Shown here: positions 1-7,866 of the stretch, piece after piece | Numbering within the stretch: the first letter of the stretch is position 1 | Layout: every line of letters begins with the position of its first letter | Notes under the pieces: model-generated | What the model was told of the DNA's origin: nothing | The model's input: the letters and a program-made list of their open reading frames with translations, nothing else | The model's database searches: none | NCBI GenBank assembly: GCA_039182965.1 | Contig: JBCDBW010000004.1 | Location: forward strand, 18,778 to 82,777 | Direction of reading: 5' to 3' | Source of the DNA: JBCDBW01 sp039182965 | GTDB taxonomy: Bacteria; Verrucomicrobiota; Verrucomicrobiia; Verrucomicrobiales; DEV007 | Length of the DNA: 64,000 nucleotides | Program-made: the position numbers and the translations under genes

Positions 1-136
1 CGCTGTAGAGCGCGAAGTTGATGAGGGAGGCTCGGGTGGGAGCGTTATCGATTTCCCAAAGCTTTTTGAGTTCGCCGTCGATGTTGGCGACGGCGACTTC
101 TTGGCCCAAGAGGGCGAACTGTAGGTCGGTAGGCAC
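1..136 (-). CDS. opcA: OpcA-like glucose-6-phosphate dehydrogenase assembly protein, N-terminal part only
   Basis: Only the first 45 codons are in the window; the gene runs off the left edge. The reading frame begins with a GTG twelve bases after the zwf stop and stays open to base 1. The translated piece contains a GELKKLW segment followed by a TRASLINFALYS segment, which resembles the N-terminal region of OpcA (in cyanobacteria an ELxxIW segment followed by ATRATTFSLVVY). OpcA is an allosteric or assembly partner of glucose-6-phosphate dehydrogenase and is normally encoded directly after zwf, exactly as here. The identification rests on a short stretch plus the neighbour. A CTG four codons after the zwf stop is an alternative start; no clear ribosome binding site is visible. 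Confidence 0.62.
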   Translation of the reverse strand, partial: MPTDLQFALLGQEVAVANIDGELKKLWEIDNAPTRASLINFALYS

Positions 137-148
137 GGCAAACAGGTA

Positions 149-1681
149 TCAAAGGCGTCGCCAGAGGTGATGGTTCTGCTTGAGAAGACTGTCAGCCTCA
201 ACGGGGCCCCAGGATCCTGCGGGATATTCGGCGAGCGGGGGTGGCGATTCCGATTGGTGCCAGGCATGTTCGATATCGTCGATGAAGGTCCAGGCGGACT
301 CGACCTCATCACGCCGTGCGAAGAGGGTGGCATCGCCCGCCATAGCGTCAATGAGGAGTCGTTCGTAGGCTTCAGGAGAGGATTTGCCAAAGGAGCTTCG
401 ATAATGAAAGTCCATTTTCACCGGCTCCATCTTGAGGGCGGGTCCGGGGAGTTTGGATAGCATGCGCAGGGAAATGCCTTCATCGGGTTGGATCCGCATG
501 ACGAGGACGTTTTTTCTGGCGGTGACGGGCATGGTGGAGAAAAGGACATTGGGTGGTTCTTTGAAGTGGACAGAAATTTCGGTGGCCTTTTTGGGTAGTC
601 TTTTTCCCATGCGAACGTAGAAGGGAACGCCTTCCCAGCGCCAAGTATCGATCATGATGCGGAGAGCGACATAGGCTTCGGTGTGCGAGTCCGGTGCGAT
701 GCGATCCTCTTCCCGGTAGGCGGGGACGGTTTCGCCGTTGATTGAACCGGCCGTGTACTGCGCGCGGACGACGGATTGGGCGACCTCTTCGGGCGTGGGC
801 ATCCGGCGCAGGGATTTGAGAACCTTTACTTTCTCGTCACGAACCCCGTCGGCGGAGAGATCGACCGGAGGTTCCATGGCCACGAGGGAGAGGAGTTGGA
901 GAAGATGGTTTTGGACCATGTCGCGAAGGGCTCCCGCAGTGTCGTAGTATCCGCCGCGGCCGCCCTCCATGCCGAGGTGTTCGGCACAAGTGATCTGCAC
1001 ATGATCGATATGATTGCTGTTCCAGAGCGGTTCGAAGATTGCGTTGGCGAAGCGGAGGACCATGATGTTCTGGGCAGTTTCTTTCCCAAGGTAATGGTCA
1101 ATTCGGTAGGTATCGGACTCTTCGAAGGTATCGTTGACCACGTCGTTTAGCTGACGGGCAGTGGCGAGGTCCGTACCAAAGGGTTTTTCGACGATCACGC
1201 GAGACCACGCACCCTCGGGCGGAACATTGAGTCCGGATTTTTTGGCGTTCAGGAGGATGTCGTCGAAAAATTCAGGGGCGGACGCGAGGTAGAAGAGGGT
1301 GTTATCGCTGGTCCCTTGCTCGTGGCGGATATCTTCGAGGCGTTTTGCGAGGGCGGTATATCCGTCGAGGTCCTGAAATTCTGAGCGATGGTAGTGGATG
1401 AGGCGGGCGAATTGTTCCCAAATTTCCGGGTCGTGGCCCTGCCGGGATACCTCTTTGTTTATCGCTTCGAGTTCCGAGCGAAATTCATCGTCGCTTTTGT
1501 CTCTTCGGGCAAAGCCGATGACACGAGTTCCGGGAGGAAGATCTCCATCTACAGCGAGGTTGTAGAGTGCGGGGATAAGCTTGCGATGGGTGAGGTCTCC
1601 AGTGGCCCCGAAGATAACGACCGTACACGGCGCGGCGCTTTTTTCGGTGACGAGGCCATCTTTGAAGGGATTTGCTTCCAT
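149..1681 (-). CDS. zwf: Glucose-6-phosphate 1-dehydrogenase
   Basis: Cytoplasmic enzyme that oxidises glucose 6-phosphate to 6-phosphogluconolactone with NADP+, opening the oxidative pentose phosphate pathway. The 510-residue product has the family's usual length. The nucleotide-binding stretch GATGDLTHRK lies at residues 25-34, the EKPFG segment at 165-169, and the family signature RIDHYLGKE with its catalytic histidine at 193-201. The C-terminal half matches the substrate-binding domain (for example the WEGVPFYVRMGKRLPKK segment). It lies 76 bases downstream of the phosphatase-RpiB-GlyA fusion on the same strand and is followed after 12 bases by an opcA-like gene, so the three probably form one transcription unit centred on pentose phosphate and one-carbon metabolism. 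Confidence 0.97.
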   Translation of the reverse strand: MEANPFKDGLVTEKSAAPCTVVIFGATGDLTHRKLIPALYNLAVDGDLPPGTRVIGFARRDKSDDEFRSELEAINKEVSRQGHDPEIWEQFARLIHYHRSEFQDLDGYTALAKRLEDIRHEQGTSDNTLFYLASAPEFFDDILLNAKKSGLNVPPEGAWSRVIVEKPFGTDLATARQLNDVVNDTFEESDTYRIDHYLGKETAQNIMVLRFANAIFEPLWNSNHIDHVQITCAEHLGMEGGRGGYYDTAGALRDMVQNHLLQLLSLVAMEPPVDLSADGVRDEKVKVLKSLRRMPTPEEVAQSVVRAQYTAGSINGETVPAYREEDRIAPDSHTEAYVALRIMIDTWRWEGVPFYVRMGKRLPKKATEISVHFKEPPNVLFSTMPVTARKNVLVMRIQPDEGISLRMLSKLPGPALKMEPVKMDFHYRSSFGKSSPEAYERLLIDAMAGDATLFARRDEVESAWTFIDDIEHAWHQSESPPPLAEYPAGSWGPVEADSLLKQNHHLWRRL

Positions 1682-1757
1682 GATCCGGTGGTGACCTCTG
1701 TCAGGAGCAAAAATCGTGCTTAGTGGTGATTGCGCGTCAGTGGGACGTCGTTGGACA

Positions 1758-3989
1758 TCAGGGAAGCGGAAAACGCTTGTTCAGCTCAGCGACTTGAGCG
1801 CGAAGGGCATCGAGTTTGGGTTCGATTTTTTGATTGTCGAGGGCTTCCAGGATGAAGTCGGCGATGGTGGCCATTTCGTGTTCGGTCATGCCGCGAGTAG
1901 TGACAGCGGGCGTGCCGATGCGGATGCCGCCGGCTTTGAATGGGGAGAGAGTGTCGAAGGGGATGGCATTTTTGTTGACCGTGATACCGGCTTGGTCGAG
2001 GGCCTCTTGGGCTTGTTTGCCGTTGAGGTCCTTGGGGCGCACGTCGACGAGGAAGCAGTGGTTTTCGGTGCCACCGGAAACAATGCGAAACCCGTGGTGT
2101 GCGAGGCGATTGGCGAGGCATTGCGCGTTAGCGACAATCTGTTTGGTGTAGTCCTTAAATGCTGGCTGGAGAGCTTCGTGGAAGCAAACCGCCTTCGCGG
2201 CGATGACATGTTCGAGCGGACCGCCCTGAATGCCCGGGAAGACAGTGGAATCGATCTTTTTCGCAGTTTCCTCGTCGTTTGTGAGGACGATCCCGCCGCG
2301 GGGACCACGCAAGCTTTTATGAGTGGTGGACGTCACGACGTGGGCATGGGGAAAGGGAGAAGGGTGGGCGCCCCCTGCGACGAGACCGGCAATATGGGCC
2401 ATGTCGACGAAGAGAATTGCTCCGACAGAATCGGCGATGTCTCGCATGCGTTTGAAGTCGATGATCCGGGAGTATGCGGAAGCGCCGGCGGTGATCATTT
2501 TGGGCTTGGCCTCGAGAGCGAGTTTGGCGAGGTGATCGTAGTCAATTTGCTCGGTATCCTTTGAAACGCCGTAGTGGACGACGTTGTAGAACTTACCGGA
2601 AAAATTCATGGGATGACCGTGAGTGAGGTGGCCCCCGTGGGCCAGGTCCATGGTGAGGATGGTGTCGCCGCTTTCGATGAGGGAAAAGTATACGGCGGTA
2701 TTGGCTTGGGATCCTGAGTGGGGTTGCACGTTGGCGAAACCACAGCCGAAGAGTTTTATAGCCCGGTCGATTGCGAGTTGTTCGGTGGTGTCGACGAATT
2801 CGCAGCCGCCATACCACCTTTTTTTGGGGTAGCCTTCGGCGTATTTGTTCGTGAGGACGGAACCTTGGGCCTCGCGGACGGCGGCGCTGGCGAAGTTTTC
2901 CGAAGCGATGAGTTCGACATTATTGCGTTGGCGATTGTGTTCGAGGGCGATGGCGTTGGCGACGTCGGGATCGGATTCGGCGATAGCGGCCGTGTCAGCG
3001 GCCTCGAGCTTACTAAGGCGGCGATCGTGGCGACCTCCGTCGAAAGACGTATCGAGCCATGCCTTGACGATCGCGATGCTGTCTTTTGGGGTTGTTCTTT
3101 GGCCTGAGAGGCAGAGCACGTTTGCGTTGTTGTGTTTCTTGGCCATTTCTGCGTAATCGGCATCGAAGACGAGGGCGGCGCGGATACCGTCGTATCGGTT
3201 GGCGGCCATGCTCATCCCGATCCCAGTGGTACAGACAAGGATTCCGAGGTCCTTCTCACCCGTTTGGAGAGAAGTGCAGACCTTTTGGGCGTAGTCGGGA
3301 TAGTCGACGGAATCCTGGGAATCGGGGCCGACATCTTCGACTTCGTGGCCTTCGGTCCTCAGAAACGAGATGATGGCACTCTTTAACTCGAAACCGCCGT
3401 GGTCGGATGCGATGATGATGGTGGGAGTGGAAACGGCGGCGACGGGTGAAACCGTAGATTCAGTTGCGGTAGCGGATTGGGTCATTGATGTATCGTCTTC
3501 GTTGGCTTCGAGGAATTTAAGGATGGAAGGGATGGCCTGGGCAATTTGTTTTCGAGTGGCTTCGTAAGCGGATTTTCCCATACCGATGGGGTCGAGGACC
3601 TCCGGAAAGTCCATTTCCGAGGGGTCGCAGAATTCGCAGACGAGGAAGGTTTTTTCGGCGGCAGCAGGGAAAAGGTGTTCTACGGTGTTTTTGTGGCCAC
3701 TAGTCATCGTAAAGATATGGGTGGCCTGTTCGACGAGTTCTTCGGTGAGAAGATTGCTTCGAAGCTCGGCAATATCGATGCCTTGATCTTGGAGGACTTC
3801 TACGGAGTGAGCGCTGGGCACCTGGCCATCGACAGCGCCCACGCCCGCGGAACCGACTGTGATGTCGAGACCTGTTTTTTCGACTTCGTGCCGGAGGAGG
3901 CCTTCAGCCATGGGGCTGCGGCAGACATTTCCTGTGCAGACGAAGAGGACGTGCTTCAAAGCGTGGGTCTCCCGGGTGGATGATGCCAT
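1758..3989 (-). CDS. Three-domain fusion: low-molecular-weight protein phosphatase + ribose-5-phosphate isomerase B + serine hydroxymethyltransferase
   Basis: One uninterrupted 743-codon frame carries three complete enzymes. Residues about 11-160 are a low-molecular-weight (arginine/tyrosine) phosphatase with the CX5R loop CTGNVCR at 18-24 and a DP acid motif at 133-134. After a Ser/Thr/Ala-rich linker (about 165-188), residues 189-330 are RpiB, with ASDHGG at 194-199, the catalytic cysteine in CTTGIGMS (C253) and the RHDRRL segment near 320. Residues about 340-743 are GlyA, with ELIASENF at 359-366, the NKYAEGYP segment at 381-388 and the PLP lysine in STTHKSLRGPRGG. In Bacillus subtilis ywlE, ywlF (rpiB), ywlG and glyA are adjacent in this order, so the fusion follows a known neighbourhood minus ywlG. 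A Met near residue 169 could be a relic RpiB start, but no ribosome binding site precedes it. The product would supply ribose 5-phosphate and glycine/5,10-methylene-THF. Confidence 0.95.
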   Translation of the reverse strand: MASSTRETHALKHVLFVCTGNVCRSPMAEGLLRHEVEKTGLDITVGSAGVGAVDGQVPSAHSVEVLQDQGIDIAELRSNLLTEELVEQATHIFTMTSGHKNTVEHLFPAAAEKTFLVCEFCDPSEMDFPEVLDPIGMGKSAYEATRKQIAQAIPSILKFLEANEDDTSMTQSATATESTVSPVAAVSTPTIIIASDHGGFELKSAIISFLRTEGHEVEDVGPDSQDSVDYPDYAQKVCTSLQTGEKDLGILVCTTGIGMSMAANRYDGIRAALVFDADYAEMAKKHNNANVLCLSGQRTTPKDSIAIVKAWLDTSFDGGRHDRRLSKLEAADTAAIAESDPDVANAIALEHNRQRNNVELIASENFASAAVREAQGSVLTNKYAEGYPKKRWYGGCEFVDTTEQLAIDRAIKLFGCGFANVQPHSGSQANTAVYFSLIESGDTILTMDLAHGGHLTHGHPMNFSGKFYNVVHYGVSKDTEQIDYDHLAKLALEAKPKMITAGASAYSRIIDFKRMRDIADSVGAILFVDMAHIAGLVAGGAHPSPFPHAHVVTSTTHKSLRGPRGGIVLTNDEETAKKIDSTVFPGIQGGPLEHVIAAKAVCFHEALQPAFKDYTKQIVANAQCLANRLAHHGFRIVSGGTENHCFLVDVRPKDLNGKQAQEALDQAGITVNKNAIPFDTLSPFKAGGIRIGTPAVTTRGMTEHEMATIADFILEALDNQKIEPKLDALRAQVAELNKRFPLP

Positions 3990-4151
3990 TTACTGATAAG
4001 AGAGATGGGGTGGAGGGAAAGTCAACTGAAGGTGTGCTGAGAGTCGCGAAAGCAGGCCAAAATAAAGGAATCTGATGGGACTTCCCTTTCCGTTTCTCCA
4101 GGATCGCATGGGTAGGGTGAAAATGGTGTTGCGACATCTGGGAGTTGACTG

Positions 4152-4652
4152 ATGCAAGAGGAGGTCAGACGTCGAAAAGGTCCGTGGGGTGAGGTCATTT
4201 TCACTCTCATACTCTTTTACGTCGCATGGTATATCGTGAATAGCGTTTGGTTTTTTCTGTTTGAGCGAATCGATTATCATGACACTCCGGATGCGAGACT
4301 GCAGACTTGGTTTTATCTGAAACACAACCTTTTCTTTCCCGCGGCTTTTGTGGGCTATGCGGTTGCTCGATGGGCTTTATTTCGAAAATCGACGTTGAGC
4401 GCTCTTCGGCCTTTGCTTTCGGTTCTTATTGGTATCTTGATTTGGCAATCTCTTCAGGTGTTTGATTTTACGTTTAACGTGATTCCTAAGATTCAATCTG
4501 ACGCGGAAGATTATCACAGGCGAAAAGCGGGATTCGAATTGGAACGGGGCAACCACAAAGAAGACATCCGTGACGGCTCCAATCTTGAAAATGAGGTGAG
4601 ATTGGATGGGCGGTTGAGTGGGCCGTCAACGGGGTCCAGGAATTTGGAGTGA
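4152..4652 (+). CDS. Small multi-spanning membrane protein, unknown function
   Basis: I do not recognise this family. The 166-residue frame begins with an ATG preceded by GGAG at 4141-4144 (seven bases spacing), one of the clearer ribosome binding sites in the window. It has three hydrophobic stretches at about residues 14-36, 56-75 and 84-108, rich in aromatic residues (YVAWY, WFFLF), and a hydrophilic, charged C-terminal tail of about 55 residues. The reading frame looks more AT-rich than its neighbours. It is transcribed away from the phosphatase-RpiB-GlyA fusion and ends just before a strong bidirectional terminator, so it appears to be a monocistronic gene. An overlapping minus-strand frame (3990-4325) has no membrane pattern or plausible composition and is taken as a shadow. 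Confidence 0.6.
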   Translation: MQEEVRRRKGPWGEVIFTLILFYVAWYIVNSVWFFLFERIDYHDTPDARLQTWFYLKHNLFFPAAFVGYAVARWALFRKSTLSALRPLLSVLIGILIWQSLQVFDFTFNVIPKIQSDAEDYHRRKAGFELERGNHKEDIRDGSNLENEVRLDGRLSGPSTGSRNLE

Positions 4653-4683
4653 CCCTTAGATCGATTTTTAGGCGGGGCATGGA

Positions 4684-4716
4684 AAAAGGCGCGCCCCTGA
4701 GAGGAACGCGCCTTTT
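4684..4716. terminator. Bidirectional intrinsic terminator between convergent genes
   Basis: A perfect 10-bp inverted repeat, AAAAGGCGCG at 4684-4693 and CGCGCCTTTT at 4707-4716, encloses a 13-base loop. T-rich tracts follow on both strands (TTTATTTTTT downstream on plus, TTTTT on minus), so it can end both the membrane protein gene at 4652 and the oxidoreductase gene whose stop is at 4747. Confidence 0.85.
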
Positions 4717-4746
4717 GCGATCTTTATTTTTTGTGGGACAGCCGCC

Positions 4747-6162
4747 TCAGGTCTTTTTCGTTTTCTTTTTGTTATTTTTGGTGGCGCCCTTGGCCGGTGT
4801 AGGGGTGTCACCTTGGAGAGCGATGTATTCCCCGGGTTTAGCGACGGGATAGTTCCCGTCGGCGTCGGGCATTACGGGCGGATCTTCGTCCAGGGAGGAG
4901 AGGCTATCGGGGACGAGTTGGACGCCTTTTTCGACGGCGTCATCCCAGGTGATTTCTTTGCCTGAGTAGGTGCACATGCGACCGAGGACGCAGGTCATGC
5001 TGCTATCGGCGCCGTAGTAGGCGTCATTTTTGGGTTTATCCTGACGGATGTGTTTATAGAGTTCGGCGTGTTCGACATCATAAGGGTTACGAGTGATGTC
5101 GTTCTTGATCCGTTTGACCATGTTCCCTTTGTGATCGTAGAAGATGGCACCGCCTTTGTTGTCCATTTCAACCCGCCCTTTCGTGCCGATTAGTTTTTCG
5201 GCGACGCGACCCCAGCCGGGCATGTGTTTGCACTGGGAATTGTTGACCATGCCGTCTTCGAAAAAGAATTCGACACTGTGGTGGTCGTATATTTGCCCGT
5301 TCTCTTTGTCGGTACGGACTTGGCGGCCGCCGACGCCGCGGGCCTTTACGGGGTGATCGCCTTTGAACCAGTTCACAATATCGATGTTGTGGATGTGCTG
5401 TTCGGCGATGTGATCTCCGCAGATCCAGGTGAAGTAATACCAGTTGTAGAGTTGGTATTCCATTTCGGTGGGTTCGCGTCCCAGAGATTGGGCTACGGCG
5501 GCCCGAGGGCGTGTCCAGACGCCTCCGCTATTCCAGTAGCATTGGGCCGCGACGAGATCGCCGATGGCGCCGTTTTCGACTTCGTCGTGGGCTTGTAAGT
5601 AACTGTCTTGGTATCGGCGCTGGAGTCCGACGACGACTTTGAGATTTTTGGCATCGGCCTCTTTGGCAGCTGCGATGACCTTGCGGTATCCGGGTGCGTC
5701 GGTGCAGACGGGTTTTTCCATGAAGACATGCTTTCCTTGTTTGATGGCTTCTTCGAACATCATGGGGCGAAGGCCGGGAGGAGTGGCGAGGATGACGACG
5801 TCTGCTTTGTCGATGGCCTCCTTGTAGGCGTCGAGACCGACGAATTTGTTTTGTTCGCTTACATTGATTTTGCCGGCGCCTTTGTGGGCGTTTGCAATTT
5901 TCTCCATACCGGAATCGAGTCGGTCCCTAAATGCTTCGGAGACGGAGACGAACTCGGTGCCTTCGTTCTTCAGGTTCTGGACAATGGCACCCGAGCCGCG
6001 ACCGCCAGCGCCGATAACGGCAACTTTCATAGTATCGCCACTGGCGGCGAAAGCGTGTGTCGCGGGGGACAGGGCGGCTGCGGTGGTCGCCGCGGTGGTG
6101 GTGTGAAGGAATTTGCGTCGCGAAGTGGCGGCGCCATAATTTGATTTTTTCTGATCGGTCAT
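4747..6162 (-). CDS. Tat-exported Gfo/Idh/MocA-family oxidoreductase
   Basis: NAD(P)-dependent sugar dehydrogenase family. The N-terminus carries a twin-arginine signal, SRRKFL at residues 14-19, followed by an Ala/Thr-rich hydrophobic stretch ending in THAFA near 40, so the protein is probably exported folded with its cofactor. The Rossmann motif is GAGGRG at 51-56, the family EKP motif is at 149-151, and a HIHNID segment at 256-261 fits the sugar-binding C-terminal domain. The tail is lysine-rich (KNNKKKTKKT). It is the last gene of a minus-strand set with a DUF1080-ThuA protein 54 bases upstream and a TIM-barrel epimerase before that, suggesting oxidation of a sugar at C3 as part of 3-keto-sugar metabolism. 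The substrate is not determined. Confidence 0.9.
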   Translation of the reverse strand: MTDQKKSNYGAATSRRKFLHTTTAATTAAALSPATHAFAASGDTMKVAVIGAGGRGSGAIVQNLKNEGTEFVSVSEAFRDRLDSGMEKIANAHKGAGKINVSEQNKFVGLDAYKEAIDKADVVILATPPGLRPMMFEEAIKQGKHVFMEKPVCTDAPGYRKVIAAAKEADAKNLKVVVGLQRRYQDSYLQAHDEVENGAIGDLVAAQCYWNSGGVWTRPRAAVAQSLGREPTEMEYQLYNWYYFTWICGDHIAEQHIHNIDIVNWFKGDHPVKARGVGGRQVRTDKENGQIYDHHSVEFFFEDGMVNNSQCKHMPGWGRVAEKLIGTKGRVEMDNKGGAIFYDHKGNMVKRIKNDITRNPYDVEHAELYKHIRQDKPKNDAYYGADSSMTCVLGRMCTYSGKEITWDDAVEKGVQLVPDSLSSLDEDPPVMPDADGNYPVAKPGEYIALQGDTPTPAKGATKNNKKKTKKT

Positions 6163-6216
6163 GATTGGTGGTGGGTTCAGGTTTTTGAAGCGAGCTTAGG
6201 AGGGAGAAACGGTCAT

Positions 6217-7824
6217 CTAGGCGGCTTTCTTCTTTGTTTTTTTGGGTTTTTTAGCGGGTTTGGGGTCGAGATTAGCGTTCATTTGCTCTGCGGAAGGGGT
6301 GGGTGTGTCGAGGCCTGATTCGGGGATGTGGGCTTGGGCGATCCAGGCGATGGCGTTAAGGGCGGTTTTGCGAAAGTTGTCATGGGACCAATTGTCGTGG
6401 AAATGCCCGCCGGTGAAACCGAAGCCACGGCCCCCGTCTTCGCGGTCGTATACCCAGACCACGTGCTGGGGCCGTTTGTCGGCGACCATTTTTCGGACCT
6501 CTGGATTTCCGGAGTGATGGCCATCGGGACGAGACATGGTTTCATCGGGGGGAATGGCGGATAAAATGGGGGTGACGCCCTTCATATTTTCGACGAAGCG
6601 CATATTAAAATACCATTCATCGAGAATATCAAAAGGGGTGACGCCCTTGGCGACGGGGTGATCCGGGAGATCAGCGAACTGGGCGGTCCAGTGGGGGTTG
6701 ACGGAATAATAAGTTTCGAAGGCGCCACCGATCCACGACATGAGGTCTTGGTTGGATTCATCGGGGAGCATTTCGACAGCATAGTGGATGCAGCCAATTC
6801 CGACGCCTTGATCGGCGAGGTAGTCGAGTTGGCGGCGGTGGAAAAAGCCGGGATGTCGTTGCCCACCGTCCGAGAAGATGACGACCGCGTCTGCGTTTTG
6901 GAAGGCCGTGGGATCGGCGGGCCAGCCGCTGTGATAGACTGTGGCAATAATCTGGTCGTTGTGGTGTTCGTTGAGGAGAGTGGCGAGGAGGGCGGAGCCG
7001 GCGTTGTGTTCATGAGCACGTGGTGCGTGGGAGGGGGCTCCGGCGACGAAGACGACTTTCTTTTTATCTTCAAGCGGAAGGCGTTTGAGCTTGATGTCTT
7101 TGAATTGAACCTTCATGGCCGGGCCTTTGTGAATTTGGAATCCGAGGAGGCCAGAGCGGCGGCGGGCGTTGGTATCTTCGTCGGTGGATTCGGACATCAC
7201 GACTCCGTTGATCTTGTGAATGACGTGATTGCCTTTGACGATGATGTGGTATTGGTTCCAGTCTTCATTGTTGATGTGCGCTTGCAGTTCATCGGAGTCG
7301 GCGAACTGTTCGATGACTTCTGACTTGCCGTTTTCGGTCATGACGGTCTTCTCGCCGCGCTTGGCATGGATGCCGCGGAATTTTTCGCCGTATACGATTC
7401 CGGAGAACTTTGGTGAAGAGTCGATATCGGCCTGGTAACCTCCGAGGGCGTAATGGAGGGGGGTTCCGGTTTTCGGGTCTTCGTCGAAGGTGAAGGAGCG
7501 GTATTGGATGCCGCTATTTCCGCCAACGATTCGGTATTTTAATTTGAGCTCAAAATCGTCGACCTCACCGTTTTCCCAGATGATGAACTTATTATAGGGG
7601 ATGGGGTTCGCGTCGGAGGTGGTGCCGGTGATAGCTCCGTTTTCGATGGACCAGTATTCGGTTTCGCCGTCCCATCCATCGAGGGTTTTGCCGTCGAAGA
7701 TGGAGACAAACTCTTGTCCGGTAACGGTGGGGGGTTCTTTTTTAGAGGACTGATCCTGCGCAATGGCGCCGAGTCCAAGGACGATGGCGACGCCGGTGGT
7801 GCCGATGAGGGCCGGGGTTTTCAT
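6217..7824 (-). CDS. Exported DUF1080 (3-keto-disaccharide hydrolase type) - ThuA fusion protein
   Basis: The 535-residue product begins with a signal peptide (MKTPALIG, then a hydrophobic core ending around residue 22). Residues about 37-250 are a DUF1080 domain, a concanavalin-like lectin/glucanase fold, with FDGKTLDGW at 43-51 and WSIENGAITG at 58-67. Residues about 255-515 are a ThuA domain (class I amidotransferase-like fold; ThuA is tied to 3-keto-trehalose utilisation in rhizobia), with KVVFVAGAPSH at 256-266, GIGCIHYAVE in the middle, and the final helix NAIAWIAQAHIPE. The C-terminus is a lysine-rich tail. DUF1080 members cleave 3-keto-glycosides. Its place between a TIM-barrel epimerase and a Tat oxidoreductase on the same strand supports a periplasmic 3-keto-glycoside route; the exact substrate is unknown. 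Confidence 0.9.
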   Translation of the reverse strand: MKTPALIGTTGVAIVLGLGAIAQDQSSKKEPPTVTGQEFVSIFDGKTLDGWDGETEYWSIENGAITGTTSDANPIPYNKFIIWENGEVDDFELKLKYRIVGGNSGIQYRSFTFDEDPKTGTPLHYALGGYQADIDSSPKFSGIVYGEKFRGIHAKRGEKTVMTENGKSEVIEQFADSDELQAHINNEDWNQYHIIVKGNHVIHKINGVVMSESTDEDTNARRRSGLLGFQIHKGPAMKVQFKDIKLKRLPLEDKKKVVFVAGAPSHAPRAHEHNAGSALLATLLNEHHNDQIIATVYHSGWPADPTAFQNADAVVIFSDGGQRHPGFFHRRQLDYLADQGVGIGCIHYAVEMLPDESNQDLMSWIGGAFETYYSVNPHWTAQFADLPDHPVAKGVTPFDILDEWYFNMRFVENMKGVTPILSAIPPDETMSRPDGHHSGNPEVRKMVADKRPQHVVWVYDREDGGRGFGFTGGHFHDNWSHDNFRKTALNAIAWIAQAHIPESGLDTPTPSAEQMNANLDPKPAKKPKKTKKKAA

Positions 7825-7866
7825 GGGGTTTGGGGTTTTTGGGTTGTGTCGCTGAGAGCGAGGGGA

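Noticed and set aside
1716..2564. Plus-strand open frame of 282 codons antisense to the GlyA part of the fusion
   Set aside because: Composition follows the codon bias of the opposite strand; no family motif and the sense gene is certain.
3990..4151. Glycine, THF or SAM riboswitch upstream of the GlyA-containing fusion
   Set aside because: I could not find the conserved cores of these riboswitches on the minus strand of this 160-base gap.
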